32,564 nucleotides of DNA from Clostridia bacterium (GCA_028722515.1 JAQYGS010000158.1:1-32564), one strand, 5' to 3'. Shown: positions 8,068-17,091, counted from the stretch's first letter. Made by a program: numbers and translations. The notes: generated by a model not told the origin, from the sequence alone.

Positions 8068-9165
8068 CTAGCGCACCTCCTTCCTGGAATTACGAAATAC
8101 CATGCGATAATTAATAAAGAATTCACTGCCCAGGATAAAGAACAAAATCACGCCTTCAATAATACTGGATGCAAAATCATTCAGGCTGTATGCAGAAGCG
8201 ATTTCTGCCGCGCCTCGGGACAGAAATACCAGCAGGAAGGAAATCAGTGCCATATAAAATGTATTAAACTTAGCTAGCCATGCTACGATAATTGCCGTAA
8301 ATCCCTGTCCTCCTGCAGAAGCAGTGGAAATAGTCTGATCCTTTCCCGCTACAATAAGGAATCCTGCCAGACCACAGATGGCTCCGGAAATAATCATAGT
8401 TCGTATGGTTACTTTCTTTACATTAATTCCTGCATAGCGGGCTGTATTTTCAGATTCACCCACAACTGAGATCTCATATCCCTGTTTGGAGTATTTCAGG
8501 TAAAAGAACATTACAAAAGTTAATATAACTACAATAAGAATATTAATATTGTATCTCTGTCCCAGAAACTGAGGAAACCATCCTGCCTGTGTTGACATAT
8601 TCAGTTTACCAAGGCTGGAAGCCTTTCCCCGCATAATATTCGTCATACATGCTACAATACTTGTGGCAACATAGTTCATCATAAGGGTAAAAAGTGTTTC
8701 ATTTGTATTCCAGTGTGCCTTGAAAAACGCAGGAACAAATCCCCAGACTCCACCGGCTATGATGCTTGTAAGAAACATAACAAGGAAAAGAATGGGTGTA
8801 GGCAGGCTCTGACCACATTTTACCATAACAAGGGCAGTAGCAAGTCCCCCCATTAATACCTGGCCTTCAGCTCCGATATTCCAGAACTTCATCTTAAACG
8901 CAGGGGCAAGTGCAATACCAATGCAGAGAAGGGTTACCAGATCTCTCATTGCCCAGGAAAAACGTGTACTGTTCATAAAAGTACCATTAAACATTACACC
9001 GTAAACAGACAGGGGATTAAGTCCCGTTACCGCAAAAATAAAGATTGCATCCACTACAAGAGCCAGCAGAATAGAAATTGCGCGGATAAATATCTTCTTT
9101 CCCATAGTGGTACCGTCACGCTTGACAATACGTACAAAAGGCTCTTTCACTTTAGTATTACTCAT
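8068..9165 (-). CDS. Nucleoside-type ABC transporter permease (NupP/YufP-like)
   Basis: NIGAEGQVLMGGLATALV, GESENTARYAGINVKKVTIRTMIISGAICGLAGF; BPD_transp_2-type permease. Overlaps the ATPase gene by 8 nt. Confidence 0.92.
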   Translation of the reverse strand: MSNTKVKEPFVRIVKRDGTTMGKKIFIRAISILLALVVDAIFIFAVTGLNPLSVYGVMFNGTFMNSTRFSWAMRDLVTLLCIGIALAPAFKMKFWNIGAEGQVLMGGLATALVMVKCGQSLPTPILFLVMFLTSIIAGGVWGFVPAFFKAHWNTNETLFTLMMNYVATSIVACMTNIMRGKASSLGKLNMSTQAGWFPQFLGQRYNINILIVVILTFVMFFYLKYSKQGYEISVVGESENTARYAGINVKKVTIRTMIISGAICGLAGFLIVAGKDQTISTASAGGQGFTAIIVAWLAKFNTFYMALISFLLVFLSRGAAEIASAYSLNDFASSIIEGVILFFILGSEFFINYRMVFRNSRKEVR

Positions 9166-10699
9166 TTACCGCACCGCCCTTCTTAAGATTTGTCATAAGA
9201 AGACCCACTTCTTCTTTCGTAGTATTCCTTGCGTCCAGAATACCATTAGCCTGTCCGTCACACAGCACAAGGATTCTGTCACACAGATCAATCAGCACAT
9301 CCAGATCCTCTCCTACATAAACCACTGCAGAACCGCTCTCTTTCTCCTCATTCAGCAGGTTATAGATCGTGTAGGAAGTATTAATGTCAAGTCCCCGGAC
9401 TGCATAGGCTGTCATAAGGACTGTAGGCCTTTCTGCTATTTCACGCCCTACCAGTACCTTCTGCACATTACCACCTGAAAGTCTGGAAACAGGAGTATTA
9501 ATACTTGGAGTTACAACTTCAAGATCATCTCTTACCTTCTCTGCAAGAGACTTGGGTGCTTTCATATCTGTAAGAGGAGAATGACCTTTACCATAACTCT
9601 TCAGCAGCATATTTCCTGTCATTCCCATAGAACCAACAAGGCCCATTCCAAGACGATCCTCAGGTACAAAAGCAAGATGGACGCCTGCATCACGAATCTG
9701 TCTTGGGTTCATTCCCACAAGCTCCAGAGGTTTATCTTCTTTTCCTTTTTCAAAAAATTTAATGCTGCTTCCCTCTGCAGTAGTCTGAAGTCCGGCCACT
9801 GATTCAAGCAGCTCTTTCTGCCCGTTTCCGGAAATTCCGGCAATTCCAAGAATCTCTCCTCCATAGGCATCGAAGCTTACATTATTAAGCACCTTTACAT
9901 TTTCTCTGTTATATACTGTGAGATTTCTGACCGCCAGCCGCTTAACAGGATTTACGGGGTCCGAACGCTTGATGTTCAGGGTCACTTTCTTTCCAACCAT
10001 CATTTCTGTAAGAGAAGACTCTGTTGCATCTTTAGTATCTACAGTACCTACGTATTCTCCTTTTCTTAAAATTGCCACCCTGTCAGAGATTTCAAGAACT
10101 TCATGAAGCTTGTGAGTGATAATGATCACAGATTTATTATCTGCTCTCATATTTCTGATCACATCAAACAGTCTTTCTGTTTCCTGAGGTGTAAGAACCG
10201 CAGTAGGTTCGTCAAGAATCAGAATATTGGCACCTCTGTAAAGAGCCTTTACAATTTCAAGGGTCTGTTTCTGTGACACACTCATTTCATAAACTTTTTG
10301 ATTCAAATTAAGGTCAAAATGATATTTATCACAGATTGCCTTTGCTTTTGCCTGAATCGCCTTCATTTCAAACTTTTCGCTTTTGTCAAGACCAAGAGCA
10401 ATATTTTCGCAGGCTGTAAAAACATCGATAAGTTTGAAATGCTGGTGAATCATTCCGATTCCAAGATCATAAGCATCTTTCGGAGAACGTATCTCCACAG
10501 GTTTACCCTCAACCAGAATCTCTCCTGAATCCGGATAATAAATTCCTGCGATCATATTCATGAGGGTAGTTTTACCACTTCCATTTTCTCCAAGAAGTGA
10601 AAGAATCTCTCCCTTTCTGATATCCAGCGACACATCTTTATTTGCAATAACCTTTCCAAATGTCTTGGTTACATTCTTTAACTGTATTGCATATTCCAT
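9158..10699 (-). CDS. ABC transporter ATP-binding protein, two ABC domains (NupO/YufO-like)
   Basis: Walker A GENGSGKTTLMN, Walker B ILILDEPTAVLTPQE. The second half has LSGGNVQKVLVGREIAERPTVLMTAYAVRGLD. Confidence 0.95.
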   Translation of the reverse strand: MEYAIQLKNVTKTFGKVIANKDVSLDIRKGEILSLLGENGSGKTTLMNMIAGIYYPDSGEILVEGKPVEIRSPKDAYDLGIGMIHQHFKLIDVFTACENIALGLDKSEKFEMKAIQAKAKAICDKYHFDLNLNQKVYEMSVSQKQTLEIVKALYRGANILILDEPTAVLTPQETERLFDVIRNMRADNKSVIIITHKLHEVLEISDRVAILRKGEYVGTVDTKDATESSLTEMMVGKKVTLNIKRSDPVNPVKRLAVRNLTVYNRENVKVLNNVSFDAYGGEILGIAGISGNGQKELLESVAGLQTTAEGSSIKFFEKGKEDKPLELVGMNPRQIRDAGVHLAFVPEDRLGMGLVGSMGMTGNMLLKSYGKGHSPLTDMKAPKSLAEKVRDDLEVVTPSINTPVSRLSGGNVQKVLVGREIAERPTVLMTAYAVRGLDINTSYTIYNLLNEEKESGSAVVYVGEDLDVLIDLCDRILVLCDGQANGILDARNTTKEEVGLLMTNLKKGGAVNE

Positions 10700-10748
10700 G
10701 AAGCTGTGCCTCCCTTCTCTATATTTATATTCTGATTAATTATACCAT

Positions 10749-10783
10749 AAAAAAGCACAAAGGGAAGCACAAAGCTCCCCTTT
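10749..10783 (-). terminator. Intercistronic intrinsic terminator between BMP substrate-binding gene and ATPase gene
   Basis: Minus strand AAAGGGGAGC-TTTGT-GCTTCCCTTT then GTGC TTTTTT. Confidence 0.75.
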
Positions 10784-10810
10784 GAAGTCATTTTTTTATA
10801 TATATTTACT

Positions 10811-12097
10811 TTATTCGACTGCTTCTGCGTCCTCAGTGATTCCATCAATACGAAGTGTAAAGTATGGTGCACTTCTGAATGTAGATTCAGAAAAATGTCC
10901 ATCTTCAATTGCTTCTACAGTGTCACCCTGGTAAACAACAGTTGCAGGATCTGTTGTGAAATCCATGAAGGACATATCACATTCTGCTGTAGTAACTTCC
11001 TGGCCATCTACAGTAAATGTAGAAGTATCAAATACCTGAAGAGAACCATCTTTCAGCTTGGATTCGATATCATTTACATATTCTTCTGTACCTTCTGCAC
11101 AGGACTCGCCAAGAGCTGTGATTCCTACAGCATCTTCATCAAATCCTTTTGACCAGTCTGTATCAATGGTTCCACCATTCATTGCAGTTTCCAGAGCATA
11201 TTTATAATATACAGACCAGTTATTTGTTGCAGATGTAAGAGCAGCTGTAGGAGCAGTCTCAAGCATATCAATGTTATATCCTACAGAGTAGCAGATCTTT
11301 CCGGAATCCAGAAGCTTCTGAGTAGCTGCAGGCGCACCTGTGGAGTCTGCATGCTGTCCGATAATAACTGCACCATTTGCAATAAGTGCTTCTGCTGCTG
11401 CGCCTTCTTTATCAATATCAAACCAGGAGTTTGTATACTTAACTTCCATTACTGTGTTAGGAACAATGCTCTTAACACCAAGATAGAATGCTGTGTAACC
11501 GGAAACAACTTCTGCATAGCTGAAAGCACCTACATATCCGATCTTAACATTGCCATCTGCATCAAAGCTGTCTGGCTGTGTCTCCTCTGTCAGAGTGCCA
11601 TCGTCTAAAAGTTCCTTTAATTTCAGGCCTGCAACCACGCCTGAAACATAACGTGCTTCGTAAATATTGGTAAATGCGTTTTTGAAGTTATCGCATCCGC
11701 TGATGGCTGCAAAGTCACCGGTCATAGAAATAAATGTGGTATCCGGATATTCCATTGCTGCCTGTACCATATATGTCTGATGTCCGTAACTGTTGGAAAT
11801 AACGAGCTTGCATCCCTGGCCTACAAGGTCAACAGCTGCATCGTAACAGGAAGAATCTTCTGGAACTTTATATTTCCAGATAATCTGGCTGTCATCAAGA
11901 CCTAATTCCTTGGCAGCCTCCTTAAGCCCTGTAATGTGTGCCATAGAATAGCCTTCTGTTTCATCACCGACAAGAATTACACCGACTTTAAAATCCGGGT
12001 CAGCTTCTGCGTATACGGTGGTGCTGAACGCAACAAGTGAGATCACCATTATAGCGGCCAACATCAGGCTGACAAGTTTCTTCATGCCTTTTTTCAT
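10811..12097 (-). CDS. BMP family ABC transporter substrate-binding protein (nucleoside-type)
   Basis: Signal peptide MKKGMKKLVSLMLAAIMVISLVAFSTTVYA. BMP features include FKVGVILVGDETEGYSMAHITGLKEAAKELG, SNSYGHQTYMVQAAMEYPDTTFISMTGD and AALIANGAVIIGQHADSTGAPAATQK. Confidence 0.92.
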   Translation of the reverse strand: MKKGMKKLVSLMLAAIMVISLVAFSTTVYAEADPDFKVGVILVGDETEGYSMAHITGLKEAAKELGLDDSQIIWKYKVPEDSSCYDAAVDLVGQGCKLVISNSYGHQTYMVQAAMEYPDTTFISMTGDFAAISGCDNFKNAFTNIYEARYVSGVVAGLKLKELLDDGTLTEETQPDSFDADGNVKIGYVGAFSYAEVVSGYTAFYLGVKSIVPNTVMEVKYTNSWFDIDKEGAAAEALIANGAVIIGQHADSTGAPAATQKLLDSGKICYSVGYNIDMLETAPTAALTSATNNWSVYYKYALETAMNGGTIDTDWSKGFDEDAVGITALGESCAEGTEEYVNDIESKLKDGSLQVFDTSTFTVDGQEVTTAECDMSFMDFTTDPATVVYQGDTVEAIEDGHFSESTFRSAPYFTLRIDGITEDAEAVE

Positions 12098-12140
12098 AAT
12101 TGAAGTCCTCCTTTATGTATTTGTTTTTTATAACAAGCTT

Positions 12141-12169
12141 ATTTTAGGTAAAACGAAGACAAAAGTCAA
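12141..12169 (-). promoter_or_regulatory. sigma70-type promoter for BMP transporter operon
   Basis: Minus strand TTGACT (12164-12169), 17 bp spacer, TAAAAT (12141-12146). Confidence 0.75.
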
Positions 12170-12197
12170 CACATTTTAATCATTTAATACGATAAAA

Positions 12198-12575
12198 TCA
12201 TAAATTTTTTTCTCTTTCCTCTTTTGCCTTTTCTCTTTGTCTGGTAAGATCATAATAATCGTCAGTCAGAATCCCGTGACGGCACATAGCATCGAAAACT
12301 TCCTGCTGTGCAGGGGTCATTTTCATACCAATGGAATTATTATAATCCGTAAGCACACATCCTGTTTTTTCAATCAGCCAGAACAAAGGTGAATCATTCT
12401 CCGGAATCATTTTAAAAATATCATTTTCCGAATATGGAAGCAGCTCCATCATGGCATGTAAATGCCCCTTATCTATTCTCCTGTAATCCCCATCCGGTAA
12501 GATGATCCCATCTGAAAAATTGCTGTCTTTCTTTTTCATTTCATTAAGCAGTTCTTCCGTAACTTTCATATCCAC
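12198..12575 (-). CDS. Hypothetical protein (125 aa, charged)
   Basis: Intact ORF with ATG, flanked by a terminator upstream and a promoter region downstream. No family recognised. Confidence 0.65.
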   Translation of the reverse strand: MDMKVTEELLNEMKKKDSNFSDGIILPDGDYRRIDKGHLHAMMELLPYSENDIFKMIPENDSPLFWLIEKTGCVLTDYNNSIGMKMTPAQQEVFDAMCRHGILTDDYYDLTRQREKAKEEREKNL

Positions 12576-12590
12576 ATCTCTTTTCCCAAA

Positions 12591-12631
12591 AAGAACAGCC
12601 GTATGAATAACTTTCAGATACGGCTGTTCTT
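12591..12631 (-). terminator. Intrinsic terminator
   Basis: Perfect 14 bp inverted repeat AAGAACAGCCGTAT (12591-12604) / ATACGGCTGTTCTT (12618-12631). On the minus strand it is followed by a short T-tract, downstream of the 12657-13739 gene. Confidence 0.85.
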
Positions 12632-12656
12632 ACATAATCATTGATATCCTGATCTG

Positions 12657-13739
12657 TTATTTTTTCTTCTTAAAATACCACAGCAAAAGAATAATGAGAA
12701 TAATTCCGATAATGCTGATTACTATAATAGGTACAGCTGTCCCGGATGATGACTTTACATCTTCCCCTGAGGCTTTCTGAGTTTTCTCTTCTGAAGATGC
12801 AGTCTCTGTCGTTTCATCAGTTGTCTCTGCAACAGTTGTGACTGTTTCTGTCGGAGTGGCTTCTGCTGTTGGTGTTACTGCTTCCGTCGGAGTGGCTTCT
12901 GCTGTTGGTGTTACTGCTTCCGTCGGAGTCGCCTCTGCTGTTGGTGTTGCTATCGGCTTCGGTGTGGGAGTTCCTGTTGGCTTGGGTGTAGGTGTTGCTG
13001 TCGGCTTCGGTGTAGGCGTTGCTGTCGGTTTCGGTGTAGGTGTGGCTGTTACCTCTGCTGATGCCTGTGCATTTCTGACCTCCATAGTCTGAGCAGAATC
13101 ATTTGCCTCCATATTCACTACATCATTTTCCGGTTTATAGTCTGTATCTTTGTCCAGATTAATCCATCCTTCTTCACTTTCCGTATCAGCCTTTCCCCAG
13201 TTAACCCCGTCTTCGGCCTGAACAAACTGGGAAATATGTACTGTCTGTCCATTGGCAATGCTCTGGGGTGGAGATACTTTTTCAAATTTCTCACCCGGTC
13301 CTCTGTAAAGTTCTGCAGAGCCATCCTCCGTTTGAACCTTTACATCAAAATCCACATTATGGCCGCCAAAAGCATTGTACTCTTCTTTAGCCGCCTCAGA
13401 AGGTGTAACAGGCCTCAGATCATCCATGGAAACATAACCGTTCATTCCATGATATTCCACATAGCCCCAGTCCTTATTATCTTTTCCTTTCTTCTCACCC
13501 TGAATATGAAATGCAGTTCCATTGGCAACAAGCTTATCATTAATCTGATTGCTCTGCGGATCTGCCTCTGAATTTATATTGATTCCTCCGGCAGCACTCT
13601 CTACTACCATGTAATAATCCGTTACATAGTCCGGTTTCTGTCCGGATCCCTCATCAGCCCACACATTCAGTGCAAGAATAAAGCTGCACAATATTGATAA
13701 AAAAACGTTAAACCCCTTCTTCATGTTTCCAACCTTCAT
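12657..13739 (-). CDS. Secreted SH3b-domain surface protein with Pro/Thr-rich stalk and C-terminal TM + KKKK anchor
   Basis: Signal peptide; two SH3-like segments (GININSEADPQSNQI..WGYVEYHGMNGYVSMDDL; VQTEDGSAELYRGPGEKFEKV...WINLDKD); TPTPKPTA and PTAEATPTEAVT repeats; VPIIVISIIGIILIILLLWYFKKKK terminus. Confidence 0.85.
   Translation of the reverse strand: MKVGNMKKGFNVFLSILCSFILALNVWADEGSGQKPDYVTDYYMVVESAAGGININSEADPQSNQINDKLVANGTAFHIQGEKKGKDNKDWGYVEYHGMNGYVSMDDLRPVTPSEAAKEEYNAFGGHNVDFDVKVQTEDGSAELYRGPGEKFEKVSPPQSIANGQTVHISQFVQAEDGVNWGKADTESEEGWINLDKDTDYKPENDVVNMEANDSAQTMEVRNAQASAEVTATPTPKPTATPTPKPTATPTPKPTGTPTPKPIATPTAEATPTEAVTPTAEATPTEAVTPTAEATPTETVTTVAETTDETTETASSEEKTQKASGEDVKSSSGTAVPIIVISIIGIILIILLLWYFKKKK
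12838..13044. repeat. In-frame tandem repeats encoding the PT-rich stalk (36-nt unit x about 3, then 24-nt unit x about 4)
   Basis: Repeating gtcggagtggcttctgctgttggtgttactgcttcc (36 nt; PTAEATPTEAVT), followed by degenerate 24-nt copies encoding TPTPKPTA. Confidence 0.85.
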
Positions 13740-13747
13740 TTCTCAGA

Positions 13748-16225
13748 TCACCGCTTCACAGCAGATGATTCTGTATATTTACTTAAAACTACTCCATCAG
13801 GTTCCTTTACATATGCTCTTACCGCATAGTAGTATAATACACCTTTTTTAGCCGTTTTGTCCAGATATGTTTCATAAGTTCCTTTAGAAAAATTTTTCAG
13901 CATTTTATATGATCCGTTTTTGGTTTTTCTGTATACACGATATCCATCACAGTTCTTCTGAGGTTTCCAGGAAATACGGATTCCAGTTGACCCGGGCTTG
14001 AGGGAAGATATCTTTTGTCTGGCTGGAGCTGCTTTTATTACATCTCCTGTTACATATTTACTGCTATATGTTTTATCTCCTGCTTTCTGATATGCCCGTA
14101 CCGTATAACAATAAGCTGCATTAGCAGTCACTTTGCTGTCTTTATAACTTAACACGGAAGATTTCACATCAGCCAGTCTGGTCCACTTTCCTCCCTTTCC
14201 AGGTTTTCTCCATACTGTGTACCACTGTGCTCCTGATACTTTTTTCCAGGTAATAGTATTATATCCACTTGAAGAAACACTTACCTTAAATTTGGGAGTT
14301 GCCAACTGTCTGGGAGGATTTACCGTAACGGTTACTTTTTTAGTCAAGCCTGTAGAATCTGTACTTCGGCAGGTAATAACTGCCTTGCCTGGATTTCTGG
14401 CAGTAATTTTCCCGTTCTCATCCACAGATGCCACACTCTTATCACTGCTCTGATAAGAAAGCCCTATATACCTCACGGAAGATGGAGTGACCTGAGCATT
14501 CATACAGGAAGTTTCACCAATATTTAAAGTAGTTTTATCAGGATTAGCAGAAAGCTTTGGGGTCACCGGACTGCTCTGAGTTTTTGTGTGAGCTTTAATT
14601 CTGGCAGTCCAGGATTTTGTATAGGCATCTGTCCATGTCTCAGATGTTTTTCCTTTGAAGAAAGTCTGTCCTTTCTCAATTCCAGGTGAAGTATTAAACC
14701 AGCCTGAGGAATACCCGGCCTCTATTCCCAGGCGGATGCTGTTGTTTCCTTTATTTTTGATCACAACGGAAAATTTTGTATTCTGAAGCAGAGTGACTTC
14801 GGGAAGAGCTATGGTACGTATTCCAGCCATAGACTGGTAATACTGAATGGGACTGCTGTATACAGGACTTCCGCTTGAAGGATCTGACGGATCTTTTACA
14901 TTGGCATATACCTGTATCTCATAAAGAGCAGGATCGTTCAATGATGTTATATTGATCTCGCCAAGTGTTTCCGCCTTTCCCTTTCCTGCCTTGGCATCAA
15001 ATATGGCAGCAACTGACTGATCTGCAGCAAGGGGTATTACAGTAGTAGCCGAAGAGCCATCATAAAAATAATTGTTTTTATACTTTACTGAATTTACGGC
15101 ATCTACGGCAACCAGGTTTCTAAGCTCAGTGCTTTCATAGGATATATAAAAGAAACCGTTGTCTCCCCATTCGCTTCCCCAGCTGTTTTTTGCAATCCAT
15201 GCTCCGTCAGAAGTTACTTTGGATCTGTCCAGGAAGTTATTTCGGGAATAATTGTCATCCCATCCTACTATCGTAACGATATGATTGTCTCCACCGGAAG
15301 CTCCCGACGGGTAACAATATGCTGCCGTATCCGGATTATAATAGAAGCCCTTGTTCATTGGAAGCATTACAGATACTGCATGATTTCCCATCAGCATTTC
15401 TTTTATTTTTTCCTGTGAATAATTAAAGAAATAGGCATTTTTTAAATAAGCCTCAGTATGATATGCCTTTTCTGCCGGAATAGAATCTGAAGGCAAAGGC
15501 ACATCCTCTTCTGTAGTCATTCCTGACCATGTAGACAGAAAAATAGATGCCAGCATATTGTTTCCACCGGCATTCCGGTAATTTCCGGTCACACTGTTTA
15601 CATCATCAGGAGTATTATTCAGGGGATCATTCTGCCTGTGTGAAAAAAAGTAGCTTAAATGTTCCTCGGAAAGGTCATATATCCCTTTATTCTGTGCCAT
15701 AAGGGAGCTCTCCATAATCGCAGCCATTCCAAAAGCCCAGCAGTTTCCATATGGATTCTGATCTTTTGCAGGAGTAACATAATTCAGTTCCCGCATATCA
15801 AATGTCTCCGGATAAGACGATCTTCCCGCACTAAATGCTGCCACACATGTATCATCCGAATAGCTCTCAATCTCAGGTCCGGGGTCAAGTGGGGCCAGTG
15901 TGTCAAAGGGGGCCATCTGTTCCTCTTTTTCCTCCTGTGTCAGGGGACGGCCTTTAATATATCGAATTCCCTCGGTATGGGAATCATTATTCTGCTCCTC
16001 ATCCTGAAAATTATCCTGTACATTTTCCTGTACATTTTCCTGTATATTTTCCTGTATATTTTCCTGTATATTTCCCGAAGAAAATTCCTGCTGTATTTCA
16101 TTCTGATCGTTAAAAATTCCATCATTAAATTCTTCCTCTGCCATAACCGGCATACCAGTCAGAACCAAAGCTGAAACAAGAAATGCAGAAACAGTCTGCC
16201 TGATGCGATTTCTTTTTTTCTTCAC
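13748..16225 (-). CDS. Secreted papain-like (C1) cysteine protease with lectin-like region, BIG2 domain and C-terminal Fn3-like repeats
   Basis: Catalytic motifs DQNPYGNCWAFGMAAIMES (Q, C), GGDNHIVTIVGWDD (H), IAKNSWGSEWGDNGFFYISY (N). BIG2: LSANPDKTTLNIGETSCMNAQVTP...SVASVDENGKITARNPGKAVITC. Two Fn3-like modules follow. The track start is 16258; GTG at 16225 after AAAGGAGGAATCCAGAC is likelier. Confidence 0.9.
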   Translation of the reverse strand: MKKKRNRIRQTVSAFLVSALVLTGMPVMAEEEFNDGIFNDQNEIQQEFSSGNIQENIQENIQENVQENVQDNFQDEEQNNDSHTEGIRYIKGRPLTQEEKEEQMAPFDTLAPLDPGPEIESYSDDTCVAAFSAGRSSYPETFDMRELNYVTPAKDQNPYGNCWAFGMAAIMESSLMAQNKGIYDLSEEHLSYFFSHRQNDPLNNTPDDVNSVTGNYRNAGGNNMLASIFLSTWSGMTTEEDVPLPSDSIPAEKAYHTEAYLKNAYFFNYSQEKIKEMLMGNHAVSVMLPMNKGFYYNPDTAAYCYPSGASGGDNHIVTIVGWDDNYSRNNFLDRSKVTSDGAWIAKNSWGSEWGDNGFFYISYESTELRNLVAVDAVNSVKYKNNYFYDGSSATTVIPLAADQSVAAIFDAKAGKGKAETLGEINITSLNDPALYEIQVYANVKDPSDPSSGSPVYSSPIQYYQSMAGIRTIALPEVTLLQNTKFSVVIKNKGNNSIRLGIEAGYSSGWFNTSPGIEKGQTFFKGKTSETWTDAYTKSWTARIKAHTKTQSSPVTPKLSANPDKTTLNIGETSCMNAQVTPSSVRYIGLSYQSSDKSVASVDENGKITARNPGKAVITCRSTDSTGLTKKVTVTVNPPRQLATPKFKVSVSSSGYNTITWKKVSGAQWYTVWRKPGKGGKWTRLADVKSSVLSYKDSKVTANAAYCYTVRAYQKAGDKTYSSKYVTGDVIKAAPARQKISSLKPGSTGIRISWKPQKNCDGYRVYRKTKNGSYKMLKNFSKGTYETYLDKTAKKGVLYYYAVRAYVKEPDGVVLSKYTESSAVKR
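16017..16074. repeat. 12-nt in-frame tandem repeat in protease N-terminal linker (ENIQ/ENVQ)n
   Basis: tattttcctgta-type unit repeated about 5 times; protein NIQENIQENIQENVQENVQDNF. Confidence 0.85.
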
Positions 16226-16311
16226 GTCTGGATTCCTCCTTTTGTCAGATACTGCCATTATATCTTTTTATTCTGTAAAAGTCCATCGAAAATTCTTTCT
16301 TATATGTAATA

Positions 16312-16515
16312 AATCCACAGAACAACATAGTATGCTATCCTGTGGATCCATTTTGTCCTTTAATTCTTCTGTTGAGCCCCAAAAGCCCCCCGGAAGCTAC
16401 GCTAAATGCCTGTGAGCACTTTCTTTCGCATAAAGAAAATAAGAAAGACTGTTCCTGCGGGCATAATCTGACACCATATATGTAATCTAATATAAGGTTT
16501 ATGGTCTTTTGTCCG
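16312..16515 (-). promoter_or_regulatory. Candidate structured 5' leader RNA of the papain-like protease operon (unassigned)
   Basis: Minus strand promoter-like TTGTAA-N17-TAGAAT upstream, then several hairpins: ACCATA..TATGGT; ATGCC(16460-16464 complement)..GGCAT with inner CTTTCTT..AAGAAAG (16406-16464); AGCTTCC..GGGGCT; ATCCACAG..CTGTGGAT (16312-16346). Confidence 0.4.
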
Positions 16516-16609
16516 CCTTTCTAATTCTAGCAAATACAATAACAGATTACAATCACAATCGTTCTCTTTTATTTTTTAAAATACGACATGCCAAATCTCT
16601 TCGGATTTA

Positions 16610-16897
16610 CTACATGCCTTTTATTTTTTTCATTAATTCTGCAAGTTCTTGATATTTGGAAGTTATATAACCATAATTCTGCCTCTTATGGGGAATCTGA
16701 CAGTTAGTGCAATCCTTAAGCCCGGAGTCTGTATATCTGAAATTTCCTCCACACTTATCACCAAGAGCATATAATGGACAATAACAGAAAAGGCAATTAA
16801 AATTATCTGGATCTGCACCCTTATGGCATGGAAAATATTCGCATTTTTTATGACTGAAATAAGAATACTCCTTATCTTCCCAGCTCTGTTTATGCAT
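16610..16897 (-). CDS. Cysteine-rich small metal-binding-type protein (cysteine-rich small domain)
   Basis: 95 aa: SYFSHKKCEYFPCHKGADPDNFNCLFCYCPLYALGDKCGGNFRYTDSGLKDCTNCQIPHKRQNYGYI, with nine Cys in paired motifs. AAGGAGAAGG ribosome-binding site. Confidence 0.85.
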   Translation of the reverse strand: MHKQSWEDKEYSYFSHKKCEYFPCHKGADPDNFNCLFCYCPLYALGDKCGGNFRYTDSGLKDCTNCQIPHKRQNYGYITSKYQELAELMKKIKGM

Positions 16898-16924
16898 ATT
16901 TCCTTCTCCTTTTCATATAATCCT

Positions 16925-17015
16925 TAAAAAAAGAGGGAGCGATGCTACTTCGGGGTAGAAGTCTGATTCGTTCAAATATGCGCGGAGGGAACGAATATTT
17001 CCGAAGTAGTATCGC
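16925..17015 (-). terminator. Second, long terminator-like hairpin between B12 riboswitch and the Cys-rich gene
   Basis: GCGATgCTACTTCGG (16939-16953) / CCGAAGTAGtATCGC (17001-17015) with inner ATTCGTTC (16966-16973) / GAACGAAT (16989-16996). Seven A at 16926-16932 give a U-tract on the minus strand. Confidence 0.65.
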
Positions 17016-17061
17016 CTGCCATTTAATCATGTATAATTCATAAAGAACAGGCGCATTCCAT

Positions 17062-17091
17062 AAAAAAATGTCTGCTTTCGTAAAAGCAGAC
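17062..17091 (-). terminator. Intrinsic terminator, likely the riboswitch expression platform
   Basis: Minus strand GTCTGCTTTTACGAAAGCAGAC followed by ATTTTTTT. Confidence 0.8.

Noticed and set aside
9158-10699. Altered second ABC domain (LMTAYAVRGLD) considered a degenerate/pseudogene ATPase
   Set aside because: Divergent second nucleotide-binding half is typical of sugar/nucleoside-type tandem ABC ATPases. The ORF is intact.
12591-12631. 14-bp perfect inverted repeat considered as a mobile-element end
   Set aside because: Position after a stop codon and adjacent T-tract on the minus strand fit an intrinsic terminator. No transposase or target duplication nearby.
12838-13092. 36-nt repeats considered as a CRISPR array, and the + strand 84-aa ORF over them
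   Set aside because: The repeats are contiguous with no unique spacers and encode the PTAEATPTEAVT stalk in the minus-strand CDS. The + strand ORF is a low-complexity shadow.
15659-16174. 171-aa + strand ORF with ILYIFLYIFLYIF repeats
   Set aside because: Antisense translation of the 12-nt repeats in the papain-like protease gene.
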